Position numbers and translations under genes: made by a program | The notes under the pieces: generated by a model | What the model saw: only the letters and a program-made list of their open reading frames with translations | Databases searched by the model: none | Told to the model about the DNA's origin: nothing | Shown: positions 37,763-47,224 of the stretch, piece after piece | Layout of the letters: each line of letters begins with the position of its first letter | Numbering within the stretch: the stretch's first letter is position 1 | From: Thalassococcus sp. S3 | GTDB taxonomy: Bacteria; Pseudomonadota; Alphaproteobacteria; Rhodobacterales; Rhodobacteraceae | Length of the DNA stretch: 64,000 nt | NCBI RefSeq assembly: GCF_004216475.1 | Contig: NZ_CP022303.1 | Location: forward strand, 3,162,001-3,226,000 | Direction: 5' to 3'

Positions 37763-38904
37763 AGGATCAGATCATCAACCCGCTCGACCTGCCCTTCGAT
37801 GCCGAGGAGATGCTGGCCGGGCTGCAACCCTGGATCGAATGCGAAAGCCCCACTTGGGATGCAGGCGCAGTCAATCGGATGATGGACCTCGCTGCCTACG
37901 ATCTTGCGGCATTGGCCACGGTCGAACGGATCCCCGGGCGCATTGGCTTTGGCGGCTGCCTGCGGGCGCGCCTGCCGCATCCAGATGCCGGGCAGCCGGG
38001 CATCCTGATCGCGGGCCATATGGACACTGTACATCCCGTCGGCACGCTGGATGTGCTGCCCTTCCGCCGCGACGGCGACCGCTGTTACGGCCCGGGCATC
38101 ATGGACATGAAGGGCGGCAATTATCTGAGTGTCGAAGCGGTGCGCAAGCTGATCCATGCGGGCCTGCAGACGCCCCTGCCCGTCACGATCCTCTTTACCC
38201 CGGACGAAGAGGTAGGCACCCCCTCCACCCGCGAGTTGATCGAAGCGGAAGCCGCGCGCAACAAATACGTGCTGGTCCCGGAGCCCGCGCGCGGCGACGG
38301 CGGGGTATCGACCGGGCGCTACGCCATTGCGCGGTTCAACCTCAAAACCGTGGGTAAGCCCAGCCATGCCGGCGCGCGTCTGTCAGATGGACGCTCCGCC
38401 ATCGCCGCGATGGCCCGCAAGATCCTGGAGATCGAAGCCATGACCAGCGACGACTGCACCTTCAGCGTGGGTGTCGTGCATGCCGGTCAGTGGGTGAATT
38501 GCGTCTCATCCGTGTGCGAGGCCGAGGCGCTGACCATGGCCAAGACCGACGAAGATCTTGAAGAGGGCATCGCGCGCATGATGTCCCTTGCAGGCGACGA
38601 TGACGAGGTTGTCTTTGAGGTGACCCGGGGTGTCACCCGCCCCGTTTGGCGCCCCGATCAGCCCGGCACGCTTGAGATGTACGATCTGGCGCGCGAGATC
38701 GCGCAGGAGATCGGGTTCGACATCACCGCGGACAGCGCCGCCGGCGGGTCCGATGGCAATTTCACCGGCGCGCTGGGGATCCCCACGCTCGACTCCCTTG
38801 GTGTGAGGGGCAGCGGCTTGCACACGCTGAACGAATATATCGAGGTCCCAAGCCTGCCCGAACGGGCGCGCCTGATGGCCGGGTTGCTGATGCGGCTCAC
38901 CTAG
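37759..38904 (+). CDS. M20 family peptidase (carboxypeptidase G2/ArgE-like)
   Basis: The 381-residue protein has the M20A pattern GILIAGHMDTVHPVGT (metal His and catalytic Asp near residue 77), GPGIMDMKGGNYLSVEA near 110, FTPDEEVGTPSTRELIE near 149 with the catalytic Glu pair, and GGSDGNF near 328. Glutamate carboxypeptidase-like members release C-terminal amino acids from peptides or folate-like compounds. It is the last gene of the second peptide operon and would finish breakdown of what the M81 and first M20 enzymes leave. Confidence 0.92.
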   Translation: MKDQIINPLDLPFDAEEMLAGLQPWIECESPTWDAGAVNRMMDLAAYDLAALATVERIPGRIGFGGCLRARLPHPDAGQPGILIAGHMDTVHPVGTLDVLPFRRDGDRCYGPGIMDMKGGNYLSVEAVRKLIHAGLQTPLPVTILFTPDEEVGTPSTRELIEAEAARNKYVLVPEPARGDGGVSTGRYAIARFNLKTVGKPSHAGARLSDGRSAIAAMARKILEIEAMTSDDCTFSVGVVHAGQWVNCVSSVCEAEALTMAKTDEDLEEGIARMMSLAGDDDEVVFEVTRGVTRPVWRPDQPGTLEMYDLAREIAQEIGFDITADSAAGGSDGNFTGALGIPTLDSLGVRGSGLHTLNEYIEVPSLPERARLMAGLLMRLT

Positions 38905-39226
38905 GTCAGCCGCCTTCAGCGGAGCAATGGCCAAGTGATCATCGCGCGCCTTGTAGTCGAGTCGCGTGGCACAGTTTTCCGGTTCATCTCCTGTGAATGG
39001 CCCGGCAATCTTTGGACCCATCGCGGTTCCGCCATTCGGCGGTATGGCGGCGCGATGTCGTCTCTGTCCCTTTCTACGCTGATCAGCAGGCGGGCGGACG
39101 CCTTCGCCTGCGATCTTCCGATGTCCGATCTCGGGCCGTACGGGGTGCAGAAACGCCAAACCTGATGAGCTTGTGTCGGCCCAGCTTGCCGCCGCACTTG
39201 CGGCACCCTACAGCACGATATCTTGC
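38905..39226 (+). other. Intergenic stretch between convergent operons
   Basis: About 320 bases between the end of the second peptide operon and coxG. The minus strand holds a short Cys-rich reading (CRKCGGKLGRHK near 39165-39205) that looks like a piece of a zinc-ribbon protein but has no start, and I cannot name it. No terminator with a U-tract is evident. Confidence 0.4.
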
Positions 39227-39679
39227 TCAGGCAGCTATGCCTTCGTCGACCGTTTCTGCAAACGACTTGAAGAATTTGGCCGCAAGTTTCTTTGCCGTGC
39301 TCTGGATCAAACGGCTGCCAAGCTGAGCAAGCTTGCCGCCAATCTCCGCCCTTGCCTCGTAGCGCAGGATCGTTGTGTCGCCATCAGCCGTCAACGTCAC
39401 ATCAGCCGCGCCTTTCGCATGGCCCGCTGCCCCGCCATTGCCTTGGCCTGACAGGGAAAACGCATCCGGTGCTCCGGATTGATCCAAAACGACATCTCCT
39501 CCGAACCGAGCTTTCACGGGCCCCACTTTCAGAACCACTTTGGCCTCAAGCTCGGTATCGGAATGCTTGGTCAGGTCCTCACATCCCGGAATGCACCGTT
39601 TCAGCACCTCCGGATCGTTCAGGGCTGCATAAACCCGATCCTTGGGGGCATTGATGATGATTTCGTCCTTCAGTTCCAT
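39227..39679 (-). CDS. coxG: CoxG, carbon monoxide dehydrogenase subunit G family (SRPBCC)
   Basis: A 150-residue SRPBCC-fold protein starting MELKDEIIINAPKDRVYAALNDPEVLKRCIPGCEDL, the CoxG pattern, with an amphipathic C-terminal tail (STAKKLAAKFFKSFAETV). AAAGGAT precedes the ATG on the minus strand. CoxG is thought to help CO dehydrogenase associate with the membrane and the quinone pool. It is the last gene of the cox cluster, about 100 bases after the MobA-like gene. Confidence 0.9.
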   Translation of the reverse strand: MELKDEIIINAPKDRVYAALNDPEVLKRCIPGCEDLTKHSDTELEAKVVLKVGPVKARFGGDVVLDQSGAPDAFSLSGQGNGGAAGHAKGAADVTLTADGDTTILRYEARAEIGGKLAQLGSRLIQSTAKKLAAKFFKSFAETVDEGIAA

Positions 39680-39782
39680 GAGTGGTATCCTTTTCAGCAA
39701 CAGGGAAATCTTATGTTTTCGGCTTGTTCCGGTGTCATCGCGAGCTTTTTCAAGAGGCATCGGATCCGGTTGAAACATTGCA

Positions 39783-40391
39783 TCATGGGATGGGCTCCCC
39801 CAGTGTTTGGACATGTGCCGCGTAGTCGTCCGGCGTGTCGATATCGGCGTAGAACCCGGGCGCCGGGAGGAAGGCGATCTGTACCTGTTCGGGCTGTTGC
39901 CGGGTGAAGTGCATACATCCCGGACGATCCGGATGGTCCAGCAGACGGGGCCGTAACATGCGGGGTACGACAATGGGGTTGCCGCGTGCGCCGTCATGTA
40001 TCGGGATCGTGATCTTGGCAGCGTCCCCTTGTCGGTGCGCCGCGATCAGGGCGGTGAGATCATGTGGGGTCAGCTTTGGTTGATCCGCAAGACCGATGAG
40101 AAGCAGATCGGCGTTGGGCGCCTCTCGCACACCCGCCGCGACAGAAGTTGGCTGACCGCTGGCGAAGTCAGGGTTATGGGTAAAGGATGTTGCAAGACCG
40201 GAAAGCGCGGCCCTTACCTTTTCCGCGTCATGTCCGGTCACGACGGTCAGGGGTGTATCGATTGCAGCCAGGTACGTCCTGGCCACCCGACGCACCATGG
40301 GTTCGCCATCTACTGGCAGCAGAAGTTTGTTCCAAGCGCCCATGCGGCGGGACAGGCCCGCGGCCAAAAGGATCGCGGTCACGCTACGCAT
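39783..40391 (-). CDS. MobA-like molybdenum cofactor nucleotidyltransferase
   Basis: The 202-residue protein begins SVTAILLAAGLSRRMGAWNKLLLPVDGEPMVRRVA, the nucleotidyltransferase signature (LAAGxSxRMG...K), with GLADQPKLTPHDL near residue 96 and GNPIVVPRML near 145, as in the MocA group. MocA-type enzymes make molybdopterin cytosine dinucleotide, the cofactor form used by CO dehydrogenase. Overlap with coxF by eight bases supports this role in the cluster. MobA/MocA specificity cannot be fixed from sequence alone. Confidence 0.88.
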   Translation of the reverse strand: MRSVTAILLAAGLSRRMGAWNKLLLPVDGEPMVRRVARTYLAAIDTPLTVVTGHDAEKVRAALSGLATSFTHNPDFASGQPTSVAAGVREAPNADLLLIGLADQPKLTPHDLTALIAAHRQGDAAKITIPIHDGARGNPIVVPRMLRPRLLDHPDRPGCMHFTRQQPEQVQIAFLPAPGFYADIDTPDDYAAHVQTLGEPIP

Positions 40392-41166
40392 AGGCGCGAC
40401 CCAGGTCCTGCCGCCGGACGCGGACCAATTGCGCAAGGATGGACAGTGCGATTTCCTCGGGCGTGACGGCCCCAAGATCCAGCCCGGCAGGCGCATAGAC
40501 GGCGCTGATTGCCGCCGTCGGAATTCCAGCAGCCTCAAGTTTCCCGGCAAGGGTCGAAAATTTCCGCGCGCTGCCTACGAAGGCAACATAATCGGGCGCT
40601 TCGACCAGAACGGATTTCAGCGCATCAAGATCCCCCTGCCCTTGCGTCGCGATCACAACGCATCTGCGGCAATGCGGGGCCGTCCCGGGCGTGAGCGAGG
40701 CGGAGACCGACCAGTGAAATTGCGGCGCCATCGCGCTTAAGGCCTGCGCCACCGGAGATGCGCCCAACACGACGAGTTCGGGCATTGGCAGGCAAGGCTC
40801 GATAAAGATATCGACCGTTCCCTTGGACGGGCATCCGTTGCGGGCAAACCGCGTTCCGTCGATTTCCTCGCCCGCGGCCACGCCCCTTTTTTCCAGAAAC
40901 TCCTCGGGAGCCACGGAAATCAATTGTGGCTGGCCCACTTGCAGGGCCTCAAGCACTGCGCGTTTGACCGCGCCGCGCGTACATCCGCCTCCAAGCCAGC
41001 CGTGCAGGATCGATCCATCGGCACTCAAAAGTGCCTTGGCGCCCGGCTTTGCGGCGGTCGCTCCGGCTGTGCGGACAATCGTGGCAAATGCGAACGGCTC
41101 ATGGCGGTCGCGCAGATGCTGCGCCGCATCAGCCAGTTTGGTGTCGAGGATTTCCGCCGGGCTCAT
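40384..41166 (-). CDS. coxF: XdhC/CoxF family molybdenum enzyme maturation factor
   Basis: A 260-residue protein with the N-terminal XdhC domain (FAFATIVRTAGATAAKPGAKALLSADGSILHGWLGGGC) and a C-terminal NAD-binding-like XdhC_C domain (VVLGASPVAQALSAMA; YVAFVGSARKFSTLAGKL; GLDLGAVTPEEIALSILAQLV). XdhC proteins hold the molybdenum cofactor and insert its matured, sulfurylated form into xanthine-oxidase-family enzymes. It overlaps coxE by four bases and the MobA-like gene by eight. Confidence 0.9.
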   Translation of the reverse strand: MSPAEILDTKLADAAQHLRDRHEPFAFATIVRTAGATAAKPGAKALLSADGSILHGWLGGGCTRGAVKRAVLEALQVGQPQLISVAPEEFLEKRGVAAGEEIDGTRFARNGCPSKGTVDIFIEPCLPMPELVVLGASPVAQALSAMAPQFHWSVSASLTPGTAPHCRRCVVIATQGQGDLDALKSVLVEAPDYVAFVGSARKFSTLAGKLEAAGIPTAAISAVYAPAGLDLGAVTPEEIALSILAQLVRVRRQDLGRAYA

Positions 41167-42344
41167 AACGCCACCAATTCGGGCTCTAGGGCGGCAAGAT
41201 CCGCAAGCGTGTTTGCCGGTCGGAACAGATCGAGATACGGCAGCGCCGCCGCCATGCCGCCCGCCACCGGCGCATAATCCGCCCAGCCTTTCAGCGGATT
41301 GAGCCAGATGATTTTGCAGCCCCGCTTGCGGAGTTTTGCGAGCGCCGCCGACAGGGCGGCGGGCGGTTCGGTGTCGTAGCCATCCGACAGGATGATCACG
41401 ACCGACCGGCCATCCACAAAGCGCCGCGCATAGGTATCGGCAAAGCGCTGCAGCGACAGCCCGATCTTCGATCCGCCGCCAAAGCCATCCGCCATCAGCG
41501 ACATCCGCCCGATGGCGCGCATCGTGTCTTTGTCACGCAACGCCTCGGTGATGCGCACAAGACGGGTGTGAAACAGATAGGCATCTGCGTCCTTGTCCGC
41601 TCGCATCAGCCCCGCAAGGAAAGCAAGAAACACCTGCGCATAGACGCTCATGGAGCCCGAAACATCGCAAAGGGCCACAATCTTGCGGCTGCGATCCGGG
41701 CGATGCTTGCGCAAAAGGCGCAAGGGCTCGCCACCGGTCGCGAGGCTTTGCCGGATGGTCTTTCGGAAATGCAGCCGATCCCCCTTGCGCGCCGCGATCC
41801 GACGGCGTGAGCGACGGTCGCGCAAGGCAGCACCCATCCGGCGGGCAACGGCTTCGGCCTCTGCGATCTCGTCGGCGCTCACCAGGTCACGCAAGTCGCG
41901 CCGGCTGAGGTTACGCCGCTCGGTTGCGATCAGCTTGCCGGTGCCATCACTTTCGGCCTCTTCCCCGCTCGTGTCGGGGGCTGTGGCGCTGCCCGACGCT
42001 CCGGCATCCTGACCTTTTGCCTGACGGGAGGAATGCACATCATCCCGCGGCGCCGCTTGCGCCTTTGGCACGACCTTTTGCTTCACGCGGCCCGCATCCA
42101 TCCAGAAGCTGTCGAACAGGGTGTCGAACCGCTCAGCCTCGTCCGTGCATCCGGTGCAGACGGCGCGTAGGGCGCGTCGGCATTCATCGGGAACGACGGC
42201 ATTGACCTCGTTCATGGCATTCAGCGCAAGCTCCACCTCTGCAACACCGAGGCGCAGACCGTTTTGGCGCAAATGCGCGATAAACCCGGCAATCCGGCTC
42301 GCTGGCCCCGGATCACGGCCCGCAAATCGCGTCACGCGGCTCAT
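41163..42344 (-). CDS. coxE: CoxE, VWA domain protein for CO dehydrogenase maturation
   Basis: A 393-residue protein with a C-terminal von Willebrand A domain holding a complete MIDAS motif (VALCDVSGSMSVYAQ, DxSxS), and an N-terminal helical part (residues 1-150) with a charged, low-complexity linker. CoxE works with the AAA ATPase CoxD to build the CuSMoO2 active site of CO dehydrogenase. The genes overlap by four bases, as usual for MoxR/VWA pairs. Confidence 0.92.
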   Translation of the reverse strand: MSRVTRFAGRDPGPASRIAGFIAHLRQNGLRLGVAEVELALNAMNEVNAVVPDECRRALRAVCTGCTDEAERFDTLFDSFWMDAGRVKQKVVPKAQAAPRDDVHSSRQAKGQDAGASGSATAPDTSGEEAESDGTGKLIATERRNLSRRDLRDLVSADEIAEAEAVARRMGAALRDRRSRRRIAARKGDRLHFRKTIRQSLATGGEPLRLLRKHRPDRSRKIVALCDVSGSMSVYAQVFLAFLAGLMRADKDADAYLFHTRLVRITEALRDKDTMRAIGRMSLMADGFGGGSKIGLSLQRFADTYARRFVDGRSVVIILSDGYDTEPPAALSAALAKLRKRGCKIIWLNPLKGWADYAPVAGGMAAALPYLDLFRPANTLADLAALEPELVAL

Positions 42345-43216
42345 GCCGCTTTCCCGACGATACGCGCGGCCACATCGGGGGTGATCTGCGCCTGATCGCT
42401 CTGGGTTTTCAAAAGCGTGCTCAGTGTCGCATGCAGCACCGTCGGATCGTCAGTCAGATCCGCAATCCCCAGGCCCATCAAAGCGGCAGCAAAGTCGAGC
42501 ATCTCGGCAATGCCAGGCGTCTTTTCCAGCTCCTCTTCGCGCAACTTCTGAACAAAGCCCACGATCTGCGCGCCCAGCCGCGCCTCGATCCCCGGACAGC
42601 GCGCCTTGAGGATCGCAAGCTCGGTCTGCATGTCCGGATAATCGACATAAGTGTAAAGACAGCGGCGCCGGAGCGCGTCCGACAGATCGCGCGTGCCGTT
42701 CGAGGTGAGAATAACGATGGGTTTGGTCGTCGCCGTGATCGTCCCGAGTTCCGGCACAGAGACCTGATACTCCGACAGCACTTCCAACAGATAGGCTTCG
42801 AATTCTTCATCGGCGCGGTCGATCTCGTCGATCAGCAGCACCGGTCGGCGATCTTGCGTGATGGCGGCCAGCAAGGGCCGTTCCAGAAGAAAGTCGCGGG
42901 AGAAGATGCGGTCTTCAACGGTCTTTCCCGTCTCGCCATCCTCCGCGGCGGCCCGGATCGTCAGCAATTGCCGCTGGTAGTTCCATTCGTAAATGGCATG
43001 CGCCGCATCCAACCCTTCATAACATTGCAGGCGGATCAGTCTGGTATCGCGCACCTCGCTCAGCGTCCGTGCAATGTCCGTTTTTCCCACACCTGCAGCG
43101 CCTTCCAGAAGAAGCGGGCGCTCAAGCGCGAGGGCCAAATGCAGCGCAACAGTCAGATCGTCTGAGGCGACGTAGCCGTGTCGCCCAAGCTGGGATTGTA
43201 AGTCAGTCCATGTCAT
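42341..43216 (-). CDS. coxD: CoxD, MoxR-type AAA+ ATPase
   Basis: A 291-residue AAA+ protein with Walker A GAAGVGKT at residues 39-46, Walker B VLLIDEIDRADEEFEAYLLEVLSE near 123-146, and sensor 1 IVILTSNGTRDLSDALRRR near 168-186. In Oligotropha CoxD is an ATP-driven chaperone needed for sulfuration and copper insertion at the CO dehydrogenase active site. It follows coxL by 47 bases and overlaps coxE. Confidence 0.93.
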   Translation of the reverse strand: MTWTDLQSQLGRHGYVASDDLTVALHLALALERPLLLEGAAGVGKTDIARTLSEVRDTRLIRLQCYEGLDAAHAIYEWNYQRQLLTIRAAAEDGETGKTVEDRIFSRDFLLERPLLAAITQDRRPVLLIDEIDRADEEFEAYLLEVLSEYQVSVPELGTITATTKPIVILTSNGTRDLSDALRRRCLYTYVDYPDMQTELAILKARCPGIEARLGAQIVGFVQKLREEELEKTPGIAEMLDFAAALMGLGIADLTDDPTVLHATLSTLLKTQSDQAQITPDVAARIVGKAA

Positions 43217-43263
43217 GGGGGATCTCCGGCAGGGCGGGACAAACGCCGCCCTGCCCTTTGCCT

Positions 43264-45693
43264 CTAGTCATGCAGGCCAAGCTCATTTGCGGTTTTCCAG
43301 ATCCGCCAATGGTCGTGGGGCATGTTGGTATGGCGCAGCCCAAAGGCCCGGAAGGCATCCTGCACCGCGTTCGAAAAACACGGCACGCCGCCGACATGCG
43401 GGCTCTCTCCGACGCCCTTGGCCCCGATGGGGTGATGCGGCGACGGCGTCACGGTGAAATCGGTCTCGTAATTGGGCACTTCCCAAGCCGTGGGCAGGAA
43501 GAAGTCCATCAACGTCCCGGTTTTCACGTTGCCCATGTCGTCATAGGCAATCTCTTGTCCCAACGCGACGGCGAGCGCTTCGGTCAGGCCACCATGGACT
43601 TGCCCCTCGATGATCATCGGATTGATCCGCGTGCCGCAATCGTCCAAAGCATAAAAGCGGCGGATCTCCGGCACGCCGGTGTCGACGTCGATGTCCATCA
43701 CGCAGACATAGGCCCCGAACGGGTAGGTCATGTTCGGTGGGTCGTAGTAGCTCACCGCCTCCAGCCCCGGTTCAATCCCCGGAATGGCCTGGTTGTAGGC
43801 GGCAAAGGCGATCTCCTTCATCGTCTTGAACCGTTCCGGCGCGCCTTTGACGACGAAGCGATCCACGTCGAATTCCACATCGTCGTCATGCACCTCCAGC
43901 AGGTAGGCCGCGATCATCTGCGCTTTAGCGCGGATCTTGCGCCCGGCCATCGCCGTGGCCGCGCCCGCCACCGGGGTTGAGCGTGACCCGTAGGTGCCAA
44001 GCCCGTAAGGCGCGGTGTCGGTATCGCCTTCTTCAATCGTTATACTGTCTGCGGGCAGACCAATTTCGGAGGCCAGGATCTGCGCGAAGGTCGTCGCGTG
44101 GCCCTGACCTTGGGAAATCGTGCCAAGCCGCGCGATCGCCGACCCGGTCGGATGGATCCGGATCTCGCAACTGTCGAACATGCCGAGGCCCAGGATGTCA
44201 CAGTTCTTTACGGGCCCGGCGCCGACAATTTCCGTGAAAAAGCTGAGGCCGATGCCCATGAGCGTTCGGGTCTCGCCGCGCTTGAAGGCCTCGACCCGCT
44301 CGGCCTGCTCTTTCCGCAGCCCGTGATAATCCACGGTCTTAAGCGCCTTGTCCCACGCGGTATGGTAATCGCCACTGTCATATTCCCAGCCCAGCGCGGC
44401 CTTGTAAGGGAACTGGTCTTTCTTGATGAAGTTGATCCGGCGCAGCTCGGCGGCATCCATGTTCAGCTCGATGGCCAGCACCTCGATCATCCGCTCGATG
44501 AAATAGACCGCCTCGGTCACACGGAACGAACAGCGATAGCTGACACCGCCCGGCGCCTTGTTGGTATAGACGCCATCCACCTCTAGAAAGGCCGTCGGGA
44601 TGTCATAGGATCCCGTGCAGATATTCATGAATCCGGCCGGGAACTTGGTTGGGTCCGCGCAAGCATCGAACCCGCCATGGTCGGCGGTGACCTGGCAATG
44701 CAGCCCGGTGATCTTGCCCTCTTTCGTGGCGCTGATCCGTCCCTTCATCCAGTAATCCCGGGCAAAGGCCGTGGTCATCAGGTTATCCATCCGGTCCTCG
44801 ATCCACTTGACCGGCTTTCCGGTCACGATCGATGCCACGACAGAGCAGACATAACCCGGATAGGCGCCCACCTTGTTGCCGAACCCGCCGCCGATATCTG
44901 GGGAGATCACGCGAATATTGTGCTCTTCGATGCCTGAGATGAGGCTGACCACTGTGCGGATCGCATGGGGCGCCTGGAATGTCCCCCAGAGCGTCAGCTT
45001 GCCGTTGACCTTGTCCATCGACGCCACGCAGCCACAGGTTTCAAGCGGGCATGGATGGGTGCGGTGATAATACATCGTCTCTTCGGCCACGACCTCCGCA
45101 TTGGCGATGACCTCTTCGGTGGGCGCCTTGTCGCCCGCTTCCCAGGTGAAAATGTGGTTGGGGTGGCGGCGCGGCCCGTGCGCGCCATCCTTGGGCGCCC
45201 CGGCCTCGTCCACCGTATCTTCGCGCAGGACGACATCCGATTTCAGCGCCTCGAACGGGTCGACGATCACCGGCAGCTCGTCGTACTCCACCTCGACCGC
45301 CTCGATCCCGTCCGCGGCGGCATAGCGGTCTTCGGCCACGACAAAGGCCACTTCCTGCCCCTGAAAGAGCACCTTGCCATCCGCCAGAACCATCTGCTTA
45401 TCGCCCGCCAGCGTCGGCATCCAGTGCAGGCCCAGAGGTTCAAGGTCCTTGGCCGTCAGCACCGCCAGCACGCCCGGCACCTCAAGTGCTGCGGAAGTGT
45501 CGATGCCGGTGATACGGGCATGCGCGTAGGGAGAGCGTACAAAGTCGCCAAACAGCATTCCGTCGAGCTTGATGTCATCGACGTAATTGCCCTTGCCCTG
45601 GGTAAACCGCGCATCCTCGACCCGCTTGCGCGAACAGCCCAGGCCCTTGAGGTTTTCGACACGCTCTTCGCGGCTGGTCACTTCGTCTTTCAT
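43264..45693 (-). CDS. coxL: Aerobic CO dehydrogenase large subunit, form I
   Basis: The 809-residue catalytic subunit holds the CuSMoO2 site with molybdopterin cytosine dinucleotide and oxidises CO to CO2. The form I loop SYRCSFR is at residues 385-391, with Cys388 as copper ligand (codon 44530-44532), and the catalytic Glu is at 763 in GVGES (codon 43405-43407). Both positions and the total length equal those of the Oligotropha enzyme. The usual form has Ala before YxCSFR; here it is Ser (VSYRCSFR). Start at ATG 45693 overlaps the coxS stop by four bases. Order M-S-L is the standard one for form I. Confidence 0.97.
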   Translation of the reverse strand: MKDEVTSREERVENLKGLGCSRKRVEDARFTQGKGNYVDDIKLDGMLFGDFVRSPYAHARITGIDTSAALEVPGVLAVLTAKDLEPLGLHWMPTLAGDKQMVLADGKVLFQGQEVAFVVAEDRYAAADGIEAVEVEYDELPVIVDPFEALKSDVVLREDTVDEAGAPKDGAHGPRRHPNHIFTWEAGDKAPTEEVIANAEVVAEETMYYHRTHPCPLETCGCVASMDKVNGKLTLWGTFQAPHAIRTVVSLISGIEEHNIRVISPDIGGGFGNKVGAYPGYVCSVVASIVTGKPVKWIEDRMDNLMTTAFARDYWMKGRISATKEGKITGLHCQVTADHGGFDACADPTKFPAGFMNICTGSYDIPTAFLEVDGVYTNKAPGGVSYRCSFRVTEAVYFIERMIEVLAIELNMDAAELRRINFIKKDQFPYKAALGWEYDSGDYHTAWDKALKTVDYHGLRKEQAERVEAFKRGETRTLMGIGLSFFTEIVGAGPVKNCDILGLGMFDSCEIRIHPTGSAIARLGTISQGQGHATTFAQILASEIGLPADSITIEEGDTDTAPYGLGTYGSRSTPVAGAATAMAGRKIRAKAQMIAAYLLEVHDDDVEFDVDRFVVKGAPERFKTMKEIAFAAYNQAIPGIEPGLEAVSYYDPPNMTYPFGAYVCVMDIDVDTGVPEIRRFYALDDCGTRINPMIIEGQVHGGLTEALAVALGQEIAYDDMGNVKTGTLMDFFLPTAWEVPNYETDFTVTPSPHHPIGAKGVGESPHVGGVPCFSNAVQDAFRAFGLRHTNMPHDHWRIWKTANELGLHD

Positions 45694-46184
45694 TGCGCCG
45701 CCTCCTTGGCCGCATTGAGGTCCGCAGCGGCCGCGCGGATGCTTTTCACGATGTTCTGATACCCGGTGCAGCGACAGATATTGCCTGCCATCCCAAACCG
45801 GATTTCTTCCTCTGTCGGGTTTGGGTTCTCCTCCAGCAGCTTGGCCGCGCGGGTGATCATACCCGGCGTGCAATAGCCGCACTGAAGCCCGTGATGCTCT
45901 TTGAACGCGGTCTGCAGCGGGTGCAGATCATCGGGGCCGCCGATGCCTTCGATGGTTGTGATATCCTTTCCATCGGCTTGGGCCACGAACATGGTGCAGG
46001 CCTTGACCGACTTACCATCGACTGTGACCGTACACGCCCCGCAATGCGAGGTCTCGCACCCGATATGCGGGCCGGTGATGTTCAGCCGCTCGCGCAACGT
46101 GAAGATCAGAAGTTCCCTTGGCTCGGCCAGGAATTCCTCTTCCTTGCCGTTCACGTTGAGTTTGTAGTGCTGTTTCTTCGACAT
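45690..46184 (-). CDS. coxS: CO dehydrogenase small (2Fe-2S) subunit
   Basis: A 164-residue protein with the two [2Fe-2S] domains of the xanthine oxidase family: plant-type cluster CETSHCGAC...C near residues 42-62, and the C-terminal cluster CGYCTPG near 101 and CRCTGY near 138. It passes electrons from the molybdenum site in CoxL to FAD in CoxM. It lies between coxM (49 bases upstream) and coxL (overlap of four bases). Confidence 0.96.
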   Translation of the reverse strand: MSKKQHYKLNVNGKEEEFLAEPRELLIFTLRERLNITGPHIGCETSHCGACTVTVDGKSVKACTMFVAQADGKDITTIEGIGGPDDLHPLQTAFKEHHGLQCGYCTPGMITRAAKLLEENPNPTEEEIRFGMAGNICRCTGYQNIVKSIRAAAADLNAAKEAAQ

Positions 46185-46233
46185 GATTTTTCCTTTCGCC
46201 CTCCCGCTTGGCGGCCTGAGGGCATGTGTCCTC

Positions 46234-47088
46234 TCAGGCGCGTGACCAGGCTCGCTCGATGGCGCGGCGCAGGATCACGCCAGCAACGTGTTTCTTGAAG
46301 GCGACCGGGCCGCGATTGTCTTCGGTTGGATCGATATCGCCCAGCATCGCGGCCATCGCCGTCTTGAGCGCTGCATCATCCACGACGGTTCCCACCAAGG
46401 CGGCACTTGCGGCCTCCGAAAAAACCGGTGTGTCGCTCAGGTTGGTCATCGCGATGGATGCGGACGTGCAGGTGCCGCCCGCCTTGACGATCTGCACAGC
46501 GGCGGCAGCGGTGGCGTAGTCGCCGATCTTGCGCTTTTGTTTTTCATACGCGTAACCGCCGTTGGGCCGCGGGATTGTGACGGCGGTCAAGACCTCCTCA
46601 TCTTCCCGCGCGGTCATATAGGCCGCCTCGTAAAAGTCGCGGGCTGGGATGTCGCGTGCGCCATCGGGCCCCACGACCGTAAAGGTCGCGTCCAGACACT
46701 GCATCAGACCCGGCATGTCATTTCCCGGATCACCGTTCGCCACATTGCCGCCGACCGTGCCCATGTAACGGACCTGTGGGTCCGCGATCTGCAAGGCCGC
46801 TTCGCGCAGGATCGGCGCAGCTTCGGCCAGCCCGTCGTGATCGATGATCGCGTGCTGGGTCACCATCGCGCCAATGCGAATACTGTCTGCTGCGACCTCG
46901 ATGTCAGACATGCCGTCGACATCCTGCAGGTCAATGAGATGCGGCACCTCGGCCATGCGCAGCTTCATCATCGGGATCAGGCTGTGCCCCCCCGCCATGA
47001 CGCGGGCATCGTCGCCATGCTCTTCCAGGATCGACAGCACGCCTGCCATGTCCTTGGGTCGGTAATACTCGAATGCCGCTGGAATCAT
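46234..47088 (-). CDS. coxM: CO dehydrogenase medium (FAD-binding) subunit
   Basis: A 284-residue flavoprotein with the FAD_binding_5 pattern: [24 protein letters not shown] near residues 31-54 with the AGGHS pyrophosphate loop, and [19 protein letters not shown] near 108-126. The C-terminal CO_deh_flav_C domain runs to the end. It takes electrons from CoxS and gives them to the quinone pool. It is the first of the structural genes; the regulator gene coxC lies 136 bases upstream. Confidence 0.96.
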   Translation of the reverse strand: MIPAAFEYYRPKDMAGVLSILEEHGDDARVMAGGHSLIPMMKLRMAEVPHLIDLQDVDGMSDIEVAADSIRIGAMVTQHAIIDHDGLAEAAPILREAALQIADPQVRYMGTVGGNVANGDPGNDMPGLMQCLDATFTVVGPDGARDIPARDFYEAAYMTAREDEEVLTAVTIPRPNGGYAYEKQKRKIGDYATAAAAVQIVKAGGTCTSASIAMTNLSDTPVFSEAASAALVGTVVDDAALKTAMAAMLGDIDPTEDNRGPVAFKKHVAGVILRRAIERAWSRA

Positions 47089-47134
47089 CGGCTCTCCTCC
47101 CTAAAAGCGAATGTTCTGGCTGAGGAGGATGAGT

Positions 47135-47150
47135 GCATACGCGAGTATGC
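47135..47150. promoter_or_regulatory. Inverted repeat in the coxM leader
   Basis: GCATAC-GCGA-GTATGC is a perfect 6-base-arm inverted repeat 47 bases before the coxM start. It may be a small RNA hairpin or a second operator. Only its symmetry and position support it. Confidence 0.4.
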
Positions 47151-47186
47151 GGCGGCTTTAGAAATTCAATGAAAAACGGGGATTTT

Positions 47187-47220
47187 GCACGAAATGCGCT
47201 AAAGTTCGCACGAATTGCGC
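47187..47220. promoter_or_regulatory. 21-bp-spaced direct repeat upstream of coxM, candidate LytTR (CoxC) site
   Basis: GCACGAAATGCGC (47187-47199) and GCACGAATTGCGC (47208-47220) differ in one base and are exactly 21 bases apart, about 100-130 bases upstream of coxM on the minus strand. LytTR domains bind pairs of direct repeats about two helical turns apart. The adjacent gene encodes a LytTR protein. Confidence 0.65.
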
Positions 47221-47224
47221 CGCA

